From: Negadavirga shengliensis
Lineage (GTDB): Bacteria > Bacteroidota > Bacteroidia > Cytophagales > Cyclobacteriaceae
Direction: 5' to 3'
Length of the DNA stretch: 64,000 nt
Assembly: GCF_042652345.1 (NCBI RefSeq)
Contig: NZ_JBHSJJ010000024.1
Span: 1 to 64,000 of the forward strand
Both the position numbers and the translations under genes were made by a program. This document shows, one piece after another, positions 34,234 to 42,822 of the stretch. Numbering within the stretch: position 1 is the stretch's first letter; the number at the start of each line of letters is the position of its first letter. A model generated the notes under the pieces. The model worked only from the letters and a program-made list of their open reading frames with translations. It did not search any database and was not told the DNA's origin.

Positions 34234-34896
34234 TTAAAAAGGAGCATGGAAGTTTCTCCGACGTAATGATTTTGAGGTGTATACCAGTATCCCGATGATA
34301 ATCAGTAGGATAAAAAGCACGGCATATTCGAATTGCAGCCATATATCCGAGCGGGCCTTGATCCGGTAGGATTGGTCAGTGAGTTTTTCCGCCTCCCGAA
34401 GTTGTATTTTTGCCAGCTCCCTCAAGTCGAAAAATACCCGCTCAAAATCAGTGTTGAACTTGGCCACGCTTTGTTGATAGGCATTATCTTCTTCGTGAAG
34501 GTTGGTGAAATAGCTTTCAATTTCAAGTTTTTGTGAAACCAGATCTTTGAATTCGACCAGGTATTCTTCTTCTTTTGCAGTAAGCCGGGTTTTTTCGAAT
34601 TCTTCAATGATTCGCAGGATTTGGTCATGGTAATCCATCACTTGTTTTTTTACGGAGATATATTCCTCCATTGATTCCGTATCAGCAACCAAGAGTCTCA
34701 TCCTGAATAGGAGTTCGGAGATATGGAAGATATAATCCTGCACCACCAGCCGGTCTTCGTAGACGGTGATGAAAGATTCCTCCAGTTTGTCCACATTGCT
34801 CTTATCAATGAGGCTTTTAACCAAAATCAAAAATAAAATAAGCGTTAAGACAATGGCAATCTTGATTTTAAATGAGATGAACGTGTTTTGTTTCAT
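34234..34896 (-). CDS. Membrane four-helix-bundle sensor protein without output domain
   Basis: A 220-residue protein with two membrane helices (about 10-30 and 186-207) flanking a long alpha-helical domain rich in Glu, Lys and Leu. This is the layout of a 4HB_MCP-type periplasmic sensor. After the second helix only about 13 residues remain (TSKSLRRRNFHAPF), so no HAMP, kinase or methyl-accepting part follows. The longer frame begins at 35004, but the plausible start is ATG at 34894-34896. It lies 104 bases downstream of a histidine kinase that has almost no sensory region, so the two may form a split sensor. The ligand is unknown. Confidence 0.75.
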   Translation of the reverse strand: MKQNTFISFKIKIAIVLTLILFLILVKSLIDKSNVDKLEESFITVYEDRLVVQDYIFHISELLFRMRLLVADTESMEEYISVKKQVMDYHDQILRIIEEFEKTRLTAKEEEYLVEFKDLVSQKLEIESYFTNLHEEDNAYQQSVAKFNTDFERVFFDLRELAKIQLREAEKLTDQSYRIKARSDIWLQFEYAVLFILLIIIGILVYTSKSLRRRNFHAPF

Positions 34897-35000
34897 AACC
34901 GCTTCAACCTGTTGTTTAGACCATATTATCCTAAAAGAAAAGTATTTGCGGTCAATATAGTAAATTATTCTCATTTTCAAGTTGATTGGGATGCGAAGGA

Positions 35001-36101
35001 TCAATTGGCTGCGGGAAAGGTGAGAATAAATTTGCTGCCTTTACCGAGGGCGCTTTCCACGTAAATGGTACCCTTGTTTTTCTCAATAAAATCCCGGGAA
35101 AGTTGCAAGCCGAGACCGGTACCTTTTTCGCCGGCGGTCCCGTATCGGTGTTTTTCAAAATGAGCTTTGAAAAGGTTTTTCTGCGTATTTTCATCCATGC
35201 CCATCCCGTCATCTTCTATCGTAATTTCCCAGGTTTGTGCTGTTGTCCGCTTGCTATAGATATAAATATTGCCATTTGGATAGGTGAATTTTAAGGCATT
35301 GTTGATCAGGTTGCGGAGCACCACAAGGCAGTGTTCCTTGTCAGCATAGCACAAGGTGTCGGGCAAAAGTCTGTTATGTATTTTTATGTTTTTGATGTCT
35401 GCTACAGACTGGTAAAGACTTAGGGTATCGTCCAATAATTCATTGATGGGTACTTCTTCCGGGTCTGTGGTGATGCCTTTCATTTGGCTTTTTGCCCAAT
35501 GCAGCAGGTTAATCAAGGTAAAATGGACTTGTTCTACCTCATACCTCAGTCTGACAGAGACCAAGGAAAACTCTTCCTGGCTCAAATTTTCGTCCACTGT
35601 GTATTGAAGTAACCCTTTGAGGCTGTTGATGGGGCTTTTAAGATCATGGCTGACTATACTGAAGAGCTTATCCTTGGTTTGGTTTACCTCGTTCAGGTCT
35701 TCTACCATTTTCCTTGTTTTCTGTTGTTCTTTGAGGAGTTCCCTGTTAAGTTTTTCTAATTCTTCTTTTTGAAATGTTACCAGCATCCTGGCTTTTCTCT
35801 GGGCGCTGATGGAGCGTATGCTGATGATAAATGCAGTTAATGTTATGAAAAACAATATGATAAGCCAATTCCGGAAGATCCTTTCATTTTCAATTTGGTT
35901 CTGTTGCATCGCCAATTCCTCTTGGTTTAACCCAAATGGGGCGGCGATTAAAAGAACTTTTGCTTCAACTTTTCCAGACTGCCCAAAACTCATTTGACCA
36001 GGAAAAGTTGAAATAAAAAAACAGAAAAAAATAAGAATTAGGGGTGAAGCCCCCCCCTTCCTTAACAGTTTTTTGGATTGGGTGCAAGCATATAAGTTCA
36101 T
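35001..36101 (-). CDS. Sensor histidine kinase with minimal sensory region
   Basis: A 366-residue kinase. N-terminal signal-like segment (LILIFFCFFISTF, about 21-33), a stretch of only about 40 residues outside, one membrane helix (LIILFFITLTAFIISI, about 80-95), a coiled coil (about 105-140), and a HisKA domain with FSIVSHDLKSPINS, phosphate-accepting His152. The ATPase domain has NLINNALKFT (N box), EDDGMGMDENT (G1), EKGTGLGLQL (G2) and GKGSKFILTFP. Similar Bacteroidota kinases normally carry TPR or propeller sensors that are absent here. No response regulator is adjacent. The downstream four-helix protein (34234-34896) may supply the sensing. Confidence 0.88.
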   Translation of the reverse strand: MNLYACTQSKKLLRKGGASPLILIFFCFFISTFPGQMSFGQSGKVEAKVLLIAAPFGLNQEELAMQQNQIENERIFRNWLIILFFITLTAFIISIRSISAQRKARMLVTFQKEELEKLNRELLKEQQKTRKMVEDLNEVNQTKDKLFSIVSHDLKSPINSLKGLLQYTVDENLSQEEFSLVSVRLRYEVEQVHFTLINLLHWAKSQMKGITTDPEEVPINELLDDTLSLYQSVADIKNIKIHNRLLPDTLCYADKEHCLVVLRNLINNALKFTYPNGNIYIYSKRTTAQTWEITIEDDGMGMDENTQKNLFKAHFEKHRYGTAGEKGTGLGLQLSRDFIEKNKGTIYVESALGKGSKFILTFPAAN

Positions 36102-36511
36102 CTATGGGAAAAAATAAGGTTAGGATTATTATATCTTTTGGTGACTTCATTTACAATTTCCGCACAATATGTAAACGGGGGCATCATACTTTTTAATATA
36201 ACAATTCTGCCCAACTTTATGAAGCAAACAATTGGTTTTATTTTATGGATATATGGGTTTCTTATATAAAAATCGTTTCAAACATGATTTCATATGATTA
36301 TAATTTTTTCTCAATAGGCCACATGCTTGCGTGCCGTAATGCACTTCAGCATGCAGGCATGGAATCTCGCATGTTTCCCCCCCCCCGCTATCGGGCTATC
36401 GGGGCATCCCACTGTGTGACGGTCTCGTCATGCTCGATTTCATTTAAGTATTGCCATGCAGAAAGGAGAAAGTCCCTTATATTTAAGCGATATTATTTTA
36501 TCTCCCCATCT
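36102..36511. other. Intergenic region with repeat modules upstream of the HTTM gene
   Basis: 410 bases between divergent genes. The left part is AT-rich promoter DNA for the kinase. The 36320-36446 part is a patchwork of repeats: an imperfect hairpin at 36327-36361, the string GAAACATGCGAG on the minus strand near 36370, a C8 run, the self-complementary CCCCG-CTATCGGG-CTATCGGGG (36387-36404), and a 39-base module (36405-36443) that recurs inverted near 49.95 kb. The long open frame that runs through this DNA into the HTTM gene is therefore not coding before 36512. Confidence 0.6.
36405..36443 (-). repeat. Dispersed 39-bp repeat module, copy 1
   Basis: The reverse complement of this block begins ATGAAATCGAGCATGACGAG and matches 49946-49984 at 37 of 39 positions. 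It lies between a GC-rich hairpin and the HTTM gene. The two copies are in opposite orientation 13.5 kb apart and both are intergenic. Confidence 0.75.
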
Positions 36512-37876
36512 ATGGAATCGGTCCGCCACGTATGGAATAGCCTGGTGTTTACCTTGTTTAAAGCGGTAGACATTGCCCCTTTGGCCATTTTCAGGGTGGT
36601 TTTTGGTTTGCTGCTTTTTCTTGAGGGAGTCGGCGCTGTCTTTACTGGCTGGGTACGACAGGTTTTTATTGAACCCGAATTCACCTTTTCATTTATCCCC
36701 TTCTTTCCCTGGTTACAGCCGCTTCCGGGGGAGGGGATGATTTACTACTATTTGCTGATGGGAGGCGTCGGGATATTGGTGATGCTGGGATGGTATTACC
36801 GGCCAGCGATTGTCCTCTATTTTTGTATGTGGACATTTGTCTATTGGATGCAGAAATCCAGCTATAACAACCACTATTACTTGTTGGTAATATTGACAGG
36901 GTTGTTTGTGGTGTTACCGGCCAATGGGTATTTTTCCATTGATGTGTGGCGGGGAGCAGTGAAACGGCAGTATTTTGTGCCCAACTGGACACGGTTGACT
37001 TTTATGCTGCTGTTGTTGATCGTCTATACTTATGCGGCAATTGCCAAGATGCAGGCGGATTGGTTGGCAGCAAAACCTGTCAAACTATGGTTTGAAGCGA
37101 AGGCGGATATATTTCTGGTCGGCCCTATGCTGACAAAGGAGTGGGTACAATATACGGTGGCTTATGGAGGGGTGGCTTTTGATCTTTTCTTTGTGCCGGC
37201 AGTTTGGTGGAGGCGCACACGGTGGTGGGCTTTGGCAGCGGCATTGTTTTTTCACCTATTTAACAGTCTTGTTTTTCAGATAGGGATATTCCCTTATCTC
37301 ATGCTGGCCACGAGCGTGTTCTTTTTCTCCCCGGCTTCTGTACGGTCTTTCTTTTTCAAAAATGATAAGCCGGTTCAATCCCTTAAGGTATGGCAGCATA
37401 CGGATAAGCATGAAAAACAACTTACTTGCATGTTGTTTCTTGTGTGCATAGCATTGATGCTCCTGTTGCCGTTAAGACATTATAGTTACCCTGGGAACGT
37501 GAACTGGACAGAAGAGGGACACCGGATGGCTTGGCGCATGATGCTTCGCCATAAATATGGAAAGGCAAGCTTCAGGGTGGTCTTTCCTGACGGAGAAGAA
37601 AGGATACTCCAGCCTCAGGAACATCTTACGCACAAACAGATTGCGGGGATCAGCACACGCCCGGACATGACCTGGCAATATGCCCAATATTTAAAAGAAA
37701 AATTCAGACAGGAAGGAAAGGGAGAGGTTGCTGTTTACGCGGATGTCAGGGCCAGCCTCAATGGTAGGCCATTGCAGCCATTAATTGATCCCCAAGTCAA
37801 TTTGGCAGGGGAGCCCTGGCACTGGTTTAAAAGCCATGATTGGATAATGCCGCTTCGGGAGAAGAAGGTACGGTGA
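36512..37876 (+). CDS. HTTM-domain membrane protein (vitamin-K-dependent carboxylase-like)
   Basis: A 454-residue membrane protein. The N-terminal two thirds hold five or more membrane helices with features of the HTTM family: APLAIFRVVFGLLLFLEGVG, IYYYLLMGGVGILVMLGWYYRP, YWMQKSSYNNHYYLLVILTG, YTYAAIAKMQADWLAAKP and LAAALFFHLFNSLVFQIGIFPYLM. This is followed by a soluble tail of about 130 residues (MAWRMMLRHKYGKASFRVV, CQYAQYLKEK-like). In vertebrates the family carboxylates Glu; bacterial roles are unproven. I start it at ATG 36512, because upstream sequence in the same frame is a dispersed repeat. It stands 85 bases before pgi on the same strand. Confidence 0.85.
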   Translation: MESVRHVWNSLVFTLFKAVDIAPLAIFRVVFGLLLFLEGVGAVFTGWVRQVFIEPEFTFSFIPFFPWLQPLPGEGMIYYYLLMGGVGILVMLGWYYRPAIVLYFCMWTFVYWMQKSSYNNHYYLLVILTGLFVVLPANGYFSIDVWRGAVKRQYFVPNWTRLTFMLLLLIVYTYAAIAKMQADWLAAKPVKLWFEAKADIFLVGPMLTKEWVQYTVAYGGVAFDLFFVPAVWWRRTRWWALAAALFFHLFNSLVFQIGIFPYLMLATSVFFFSPASVRSFFFKNDKPVQSLKVWQHTDKHEKQLTCMLFLVCIALMLLLPLRHYSYPGNVNWTEEGHRMAWRMMLRHKYGKASFRVVFPDGEERILQPQEHLTHKQIAGISTRPDMTWQYAQYLKEKFRQEGKGEVAVYADVRASLNGRPLQPLIDPQVNLAGEPWHWFKSHDWIMPLREKKVR

Positions 37877-37961
37877 AATTTCAGCCAATTCACCTTTAGC
37901 TTTTTAGAACCCTGGATTTTTTTTAGTTTTACGGCCCTAACTTGTCAAATCACCACCTACG

Positions 37962-39608
37962 ATGAAAAACATCAATCCGACACATACAGGGGCCTGGAGA
38001 AATCTCTCAACCCTTGCAGAAGATCCCCTAAAAATAAAAAATCTTTTTAAAGAGGATCCTGACAGATATGAAAAATACCATGTAAGATTCAAGGATATTC
38101 TCTTGGATTATTCTAAAAACAGAATAAATGACACGGTCAGAAAGGAACTGCTGCTCCTGGCGGAACAGGTTGAACTGAAAGGGGCTATTGAAGGGATGTT
38201 TACGGGAAAAACCATCAATGGAACCGAAAACAGGGCTGTCTTGCACACGGCCTTGAGAAACAGGAGCAACAGCCCCGTCTATGTGGAGGGAAAGGATGTG
38301 ATGAAGGATGTCAATAAGGTGTTGGACAAAATGAAAGTGTTTGCGGATAGGGTGTCTGAAGGTGCCTGGAGGGGGTACACTGGTAAGTCCATTAAATATC
38401 TGGTAAATATAGGTATAGGGGGGAGTGACCTGGGGCCGGTTATGGTGACAGAAGCCTTGAAACCCTATCAGAACCCCAACTTGGAAGTTTTTTTTGTTTC
38501 CAACGTGGACGGGACCCATATTACGGAGGTTCTGAAAAAGGTGAATCCCGAGACCACACTTTTTTTCATTGCCTCCAAAACTTTTACCACACAGGAGACC
38601 ATGACCAACGCCCACACTGCACGGAACTGGTTTTTGGAACATGCCCATGATGAGGCGGAGGTGGCCAAGCATTTTGTAGCCTTGTCTACCAACTCCGCCG
38701 CTGTAACGGAGTTTGGAATTGACTTGGACAATATGTTCGAATTCTGGGACTGGGTAGGCGGAAGGTATTCGCTTTGGTCTGCCATAGGACTTACCATTGC
38801 CTGTGCCTTGGGATTTGACAATTTCCGGGAGCTCTTAGAAGGAGCCTATGATATGGATGAGCATTTTAGAAATACGCCTTTTGAGGAAAATTTGCCGGTA
38901 TTATTGGCCCTTATAGGTATATGGAATACCAATTTTCTTGGGGCAGCCACAGAGACCATACTGCCCTATGACCAGTATATGCACCGTTTTCCAGCGTATT
39001 TTCAGCAAGGAAACATGGAAAGCAATGGCAAAAGTATAGACCGTGATGGCAACAGGGTGACTTATACCACTGGCCCGGTAATCTGGGGTGAGCCGGGGAC
39101 CAACGGGCAACATGCTTTTTATCAGCTTATCCATCAGGGCACACAATTGATACCTTGTGATTTTATCGCTCCAGCCATAAGCCATAACCCGGTCGGAGAT
39201 CACCATATGAAGCTGATGTCTAACTTTTTTGCCCAAACCGAGGCACTGATGAACGGGAAGAGCCTGGAAGAGGTGAAAGCGGAGATGCGAAAAGAAGGCA
39301 AGACACCTGAGATAATCGATAAAATAGCCCCACACCGAATTTTTGAGGGGAATAAGCCGACCAACTCCATTCTTGTGAAAAAGATCGATCCATCTACTTT
39401 GGGTGCTCTGACCGCCATGTACGAGCACAAGATATTTGTGCAGGGAGTGATTTGGAATATCTACAGCTTTGATCAGTGGGGTGTGGAATTGGGTAAAGTA
39501 CTGGCCAAATCAATTCTGCCGGAACTGGAAGGTGAAGAAGAGATCAGCAGCCACGATGCCTCTACCAACGGGCTGATCAATGCGTTTAAAGCATTTAGAA
39601 AGAGATAA
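37962..39608 (+). CDS. pgi: Glucose-6-phosphate isomerase
   Basis: A 548-residue glycolytic isomerase of the long bacterial/eukaryotic type. Signatures are YLVNIGIGGSDLGPVMVTEAL (phosphate-binding loop, about 145-165), FIASKTFTTQETMTNA, FEFWDWVGGRYSLWSAIGL (family signature 1), MESNGKSIDRDG with the catalytic Glu-Ser-Asn-Gly segment, GTNGQHAFYQLIHQGT with the catalytic His, and the C-terminal FDQWGVELGKVLA (signature 2). Complete length. The near-perfect stem GGTTTCCGGG / CCCGGAAACC directly after the stop (39617-39659) probably protects or ends the transcript. Confidence 0.98.
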   Translation: MKNINPTHTGAWRNLSTLAEDPLKIKNLFKEDPDRYEKYHVRFKDILLDYSKNRINDTVRKELLLLAEQVELKGAIEGMFTGKTINGTENRAVLHTALRNRSNSPVYVEGKDVMKDVNKVLDKMKVFADRVSEGAWRGYTGKSIKYLVNIGIGGSDLGPVMVTEALKPYQNPNLEVFFVSNVDGTHITEVLKKVNPETTLFFIASKTFTTQETMTNAHTARNWFLEHAHDEAEVAKHFVALSTNSAAVTEFGIDLDNMFEFWDWVGGRYSLWSAIGLTIACALGFDNFRELLEGAYDMDEHFRNTPFEENLPVLLALIGIWNTNFLGAATETILPYDQYMHRFPAYFQQGNMESNGKSIDRDGNRVTYTTGPVIWGEPGTNGQHAFYQLIHQGTQLIPCDFIAPAISHNPVGDHHMKLMSNFFAQTEALMNGKSLEEVKAEMRKEGKTPEIIDKIAPHRIFEGNKPTNSILVKKIDPSTLGALTAMYEHKIFVQGVIWNIYSFDQWGVELGKVLAKSILPELEGEEEISSHDASTNGLINAFKAFRKR

Positions 39609-39616
39609 AATAAAGA

Positions 39617-39659
39617 GGTTTCCGGGGAGAGTAAGCCGATACCGCTTCTCCCGGAAACC
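39617..39659 (+). terminator. Hairpin after pgi
   Basis: GGTTTCCGGGGAGA (39617-39630) pairs with TCTCCCGGAAACC (39647-39659) with one bulged G, around a 16-base loop, 8 bases after the pgi stop. No T run follows, so it is a stabilising or Rho-type stem rather than a classic intrinsic terminator. Confidence 0.5.
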
Positions 39660-39984
39660 ATTCATTTAGGGCAAGGAAGTGGCATTTTATCTCGGCGTCT
39701 ACTTGGAAAAAGAAATAAAATAACTCTTAAAAAAAATAGGTGGTATAGCGTTTGGGGCCCATCGCTATCTATTTGTATATCGAAATGTGATTAATTTGGT
39801 GAATGTCGTTTTTAATAGCGTTATAACCCTAAAATATAATTTTTAAAAATGGTTTTTGCAATTTTAGAATACTTTTTCGTTAAAAAACTAACTTTTACTA
39901 TATTTTACATTTCGATAATTTATTATTATAAAATTTTTTAGAATAATAAATTTGCAATCCAAACAATATTTTTTGTATATTGAG

Positions 39985-40140
39985 TAGGATTATCAAATTC
40001 CTTTGTCAGGAAAATTTCAGCCGAAATAACATCCACATGAAGGGAGCGGGGGGTAGCGATGCGGCCTGAATAATAAACCAGCATCTATCTGATTTTTTTT
40101 AACCCGGAAAAGCCCACATCCTACTTTCCGGGTTTTTTTT
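39985..40140 (+). ncRNA. Candidate small RNA or leader with mini-ORF
   Basis: A strong intrinsic terminator (40101-40140) has no gene directly before it: pgi ends 490 bases upstream and has its own stem. The 115 bases before the terminator are much richer in GC than the flanks. They contain ATG 40037 to TGA 40069, a 10-residue reading frame (MKGAGGSDAA), followed by a CAGCATCTATCTG segment. TTTG at 39951 followed by TATATTGA at 39976 is a possible but imperfect promoter. I propose a short transcript of about 150 bases. No known RNA family is recognised. Confidence 0.35.
40101..40140 (+). terminator. Strong intrinsic terminator
   Basis: AACCCGGAAA (40101-40110) and TTTCCGGGTT (40125-40134) form a perfect 10-bp stem around a 14-base loop, followed by TTTTTT. 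It is oriented for rightward transcription and stands far from any annotated rightward gene. Confidence 0.85.
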
Positions 40141-40256
40141 GAGGGTTGACAGAATACTTTTTGGAGGGAAGCTGCCTGTTTTGAATAAACTTCAGCTTAC
40201 ACGTGATGGTGTGCGACTGCGGGAGAAAACCGGCCAATGATGGTCCCTAAGGGAGA

Positions 40257-41360
40257 TTAGCGGAAGTCATCCAAAGCGTCCGCTATCTGTATGATTTGGC
40301 TTTCCGGTAACAAAGGGTGCAGAGGCAGGCTCAAAATCTCCCTGTGGATTTGTTCGGTAATGGGCAAGGGATAATTCACCAGTCCGGAATAAGCTCCCTG
40401 TTGGTGGGGAGGTATTGGATAATGTATCTGGGTTTGTATACCTTTTTTCAGCAAATGGCTTCTGAGTCGGTCTCTCTGTTTGCACTGTATCGTGAACAGA
40501 TGCCAGACATGTTCCTCTGGGTTTGCAGGAAAAAGGGGGGGGCTGAACCTTTCTGAGGTGATGCGGTCCCGGTAGCGTAGCGCCAGCGCCCGTCTTTTTG
40601 CATTGTCCCGGTCAAGCCTGTTGAGTTTCAGACGGAGTACCGCTGCCTGTATTTCGTCCATTCTGGAATTGATCCCCTTATAAGGGTAGCTGTACTTTTT
40701 CCGTCCGCCGTAATTGGCCATCGCGCGTATGATTTCGGCAAGCTGCGGGTCGCAGGTCGTGACCGCGCCGGCGTCGCCCAGGGCACCGAGGTTTTTGGCG
40801 GGATAAAAACTATGTCCGGCGGCGTCTCCCAGGCTGCCCGTTCTTTTTCCGTTGTAACAGCACCCCGCTGACTGGGCGTTGTCCTCAATGATTTTAAGGC
40901 CGTATTTCTTTGCCAGTTGGGCGATATTGGTGTCATAAGAATTTCTACCATACAAGTGCACCAGCATGATGGCGCCTGTATGGTCGTTGATTTTTTTTTC
41001 TATTTCAGCGGCAGTGATGATGAAGGTTTCCGGACAGGGGTCAATGGGCACAGGTTTTAATCCACATTCCGAGACCGCGAGAAGTGAAGCAATAAAAGTA
41101 TTGGCAGGTAAAATGACCTCAGCCCCCTCTTTTATTTCCCCCATCGTTACATAAGCCCTAAGGATAAGCAAAAGGGCGTCCAGGCCATTTCCCGTGCTGA
41201 TGCAGTATTTTGTTCCGGTGTATTTCGCATACTCTCTTTCGAACCCATCCTTCTCTTCGCCACCCAAGTACCATCCTCTGGCCAGCACCCTCTGAATGGT
41301 TGATGTCAACTGGGGTTCAAAACTGTCATTAATAGATTTTAAGTCCAGAAATTTTATCAT
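40257..41360 (-). CDS. DegT/DnrJ/EryC1/StrS-family sugar aminotransferase
   Basis: A 367-residue PLP enzyme that aminates nucleotide-linked keto-sugars. Motifs are MIKFLDLKSINDSFEP at the start, YCISTGNGLDALLLILRA (phosphate binding), ILPANTFIASLLAV, VHLYGRNSYD, IIEDNAQSAG with the Asp160 cofactor contact, and HSFYPAKNLGALGDAGAV with Schiff-base Lys189. NYGGRKKYSYPYKGINSRMDEIQAAVLRLKL follows. It is close to 3-keto-hexose aminotransferases of dTDP-sugar pathways. The start at ATG 41358-41360 is where homologues begin; a longer frame adds 25 residues. No partner sugar-nucleotide genes are adjacent, so it is an orphan like the sugar transferase at 3741. Confidence 0.92.
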   Translation of the reverse strand: MIKFLDLKSINDSFEPQLTSTIQRVLARGWYLGGEEKDGFEREYAKYTGTKYCISTGNGLDALLLILRAYVTMGEIKEGAEVILPANTFIASLLAVSECGLKPVPIDPCPETFIITAAEIEKKINDHTGAIMLVHLYGRNSYDTNIAQLAKKYGLKIIEDNAQSAGCCYNGKRTGSLGDAAGHSFYPAKNLGALGDAGAVTTCDPQLAEIIRAMANYGGRKKYSYPYKGINSRMDEIQAAVLRLKLNRLDRDNAKRRALALRYRDRITSERFSPPLFPANPEEHVWHLFTIQCKQRDRLRSHLLKKGIQTQIHYPIPPHQQGAYSGLVNYPLPITEQIHREILSLPLHPLLPESQIIQIADALDDFR

Positions 41361-41592
41361 GCGTTCGCGACGACCGTTTCTTTTAACCGTTACCTTATAT
41401 GAATGAGCTAATAAATTTAAGACAAAACATTTCATTTCCTGTAACTTAACATGTGGGATTGAGAATTTGCTGTCAACAGCATGATAATAAATGTATTTTT
41501 ATTATCATTGGCATATTATTCTTTAGATAGACTATTTGTATATATTAATTTTCCATATTGTGTTTTTTATATAACTTTTAATGTAAAATGTG

Positions 41593-42822
41593 ATGGAAAA
41601 AAATGTTTTTGTTGCGCTGATGGCAAGTATAGGATTAGGGCTGTGGTCAGCACCGGTTTTTGCTCAAAATGCTCATGGAGACCACATCATTCTGTTGGAT
41701 GGAGAAAAAATACCGGGGACGGTTGCCCGGAATTATGACCATGTTCAATATAGACGGGTGAGGTTTGTAACTGCGGCGGGTCAATCCGAGGAATATACGC
41801 CTTCCCAGCTCACCGGCTTTTCTTTGGAAAACGGAAGGCATTTTAAAAGCAAAAAACTGCCGGGTATCCAGGAAAGGGTATTTGCCCAAGTCATATTTTC
41901 GGGCAACTTTGATCTGTTGTTTTGGGCCGGTAAGTATTATATTCAGAACCCGCTTGAAATTGTGGAATTAAAGCCGGTAGAAAAATATTCGATGACTTAT
42001 CAAACTGATGCGGAAAAAGTCCACAACAGTTATATTGGGGTTTTGAGCCGTCATATGGCCGGTCACTGTGGGACGAAGTTGAAAAATGACATTATCAGGA
42101 CCCGGCTTTTTGAAGCTGACCTCATCAGCATGCTGGAAAAATACCACAAATGTGAAGAGGCTGCCTATACTATCCATGTGGAAAGGATTCCCTCACGGGT
42201 GGTCAGGCCCGTCTTCATGGCGGGCGGCACTCACCATTCTTTGCTGGCCCAGGAGGTGGTTCACACCCGGGCCGACAAGTTTGAAAATGCCATGGCAGTC
42301 AATCTGCAGGGATTGCTTAGGATGCGGCCGAGCAGAAGACATCCCAAGATGTTTTTTGATCTGGGAATCGGATATTCCTCTTTCTCCACCTTTATTGAGA
42401 GCGAGTATGGGACCACCGTCACCACCTATGTTTCCAGGGAAAAGGTGCGGTATCAACGGATATACGTGCCGTTGTTCTTGAATCATTCCATAGTCCGAAG
42501 GGAGAAAATTGATTTTTATGGTGGTCTGGGATTTGAGTTAGCCAGAGCAAGCAGGTTTTACAGGGATCATGATTCAAGTGGTAATATTCCTGAAGACGGG
42601 CAAAATAATGTGAAGGGGCTAAGGGCGAGGATCGACTTCATCAGGCCTCATTATTATCCTGCCGTTAAACTGGGGCTGGACCTCGGGAAGCCCGCGTCCA
42701 TCGGTCTGTTGTCCGAATTTCAGCTGGGGTATCTGCCGGAAGCCAGCGAAATGACCTTGGCAGGCAACCTGGCTGTATATAATTTGTTAATGGCCAGCTG
42801 GATGGTGGGGGTAAGGTTTTGA
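41593..42822 (+). CDS. Secreted protein with a C-terminal outer-membrane barrel-like region
   Basis: A 409-residue protein with a signal peptide (MEKNVFVALMASIGLGLWSAPVFAQ). An N-terminal beta domain of about 110 residues (HIILLDGEKIPGTVARNYD, YTPSQLTGFSLENGRHF) recalls proteins that sense or handle surface material. A helical middle (LFEADLISMLEKYHKCEEA) follows, then a C-terminal third of alternating aromatic strands (FDLGIGYSSFSTFIESEYG, RIYVPLFLNHSIV, IDFYGGLGFELARA, LASWMVGVRF-like end). The final aromatic residue fits outer-membrane beta barrels of Bacteroidota. I do not recognise the family. ATG 41593 is preferred to GTG 41590. Its last 36 bases overlap the opposing gene. Confidence 0.72.
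   Translation: MEKNVFVALMASIGLGLWSAPVFAQNAHGDHIILLDGEKIPGTVARNYDHVQYRRVRFVTAAGQSEEYTPSQLTGFSLENGRHFKSKKLPGIQERVFAQVIFSGNFDLLFWAGKYYIQNPLEIVELKPVEKYSMTYQTDAEKVHNSYIGVLSRHMAGHCGTKLKNDIIRTRLFEADLISMLEKYHKCEEAAYTIHVERIPSRVVRPVFMAGGTHHSLLAQEVVHTRADKFENAMAVNLQGLLRMRPSRRHPKMFFDLGIGYSSFSTFIESEYGTTVTTYVSREKVRYQRIYVPLFLNHSIVRREKIDFYGGLGFELARASRFYRDHDSSGNIPEDGQNNVKGLRARIDFIRPHYYPAVKLGLDLGKPASIGLLSEFQLGYLPEASEMTLAGNLAVYNLLMASWMVGVRF

Larger units (their letters stand above)
39660..40256. other. Gene-poor AT-rich stretch after pgi
   Basis: About 600 bases. From 39715 to 39985 it is very AT-rich with no reading frame of note. A GC-richer block follows that ends in a strong terminator at 40101-40140 and may encode a small RNA. 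From 40141 to the end of the aminotransferase gene nothing is recognisable. Confidence 0.5.

Noticed and set aside
36245..36511. N-terminal 89-codon extension of the HTTM protein
   Set aside because: The stretch runs through dispersed repeat modules and a C8 tract and has no membrane-protein character; the natural start is ATG 36512.
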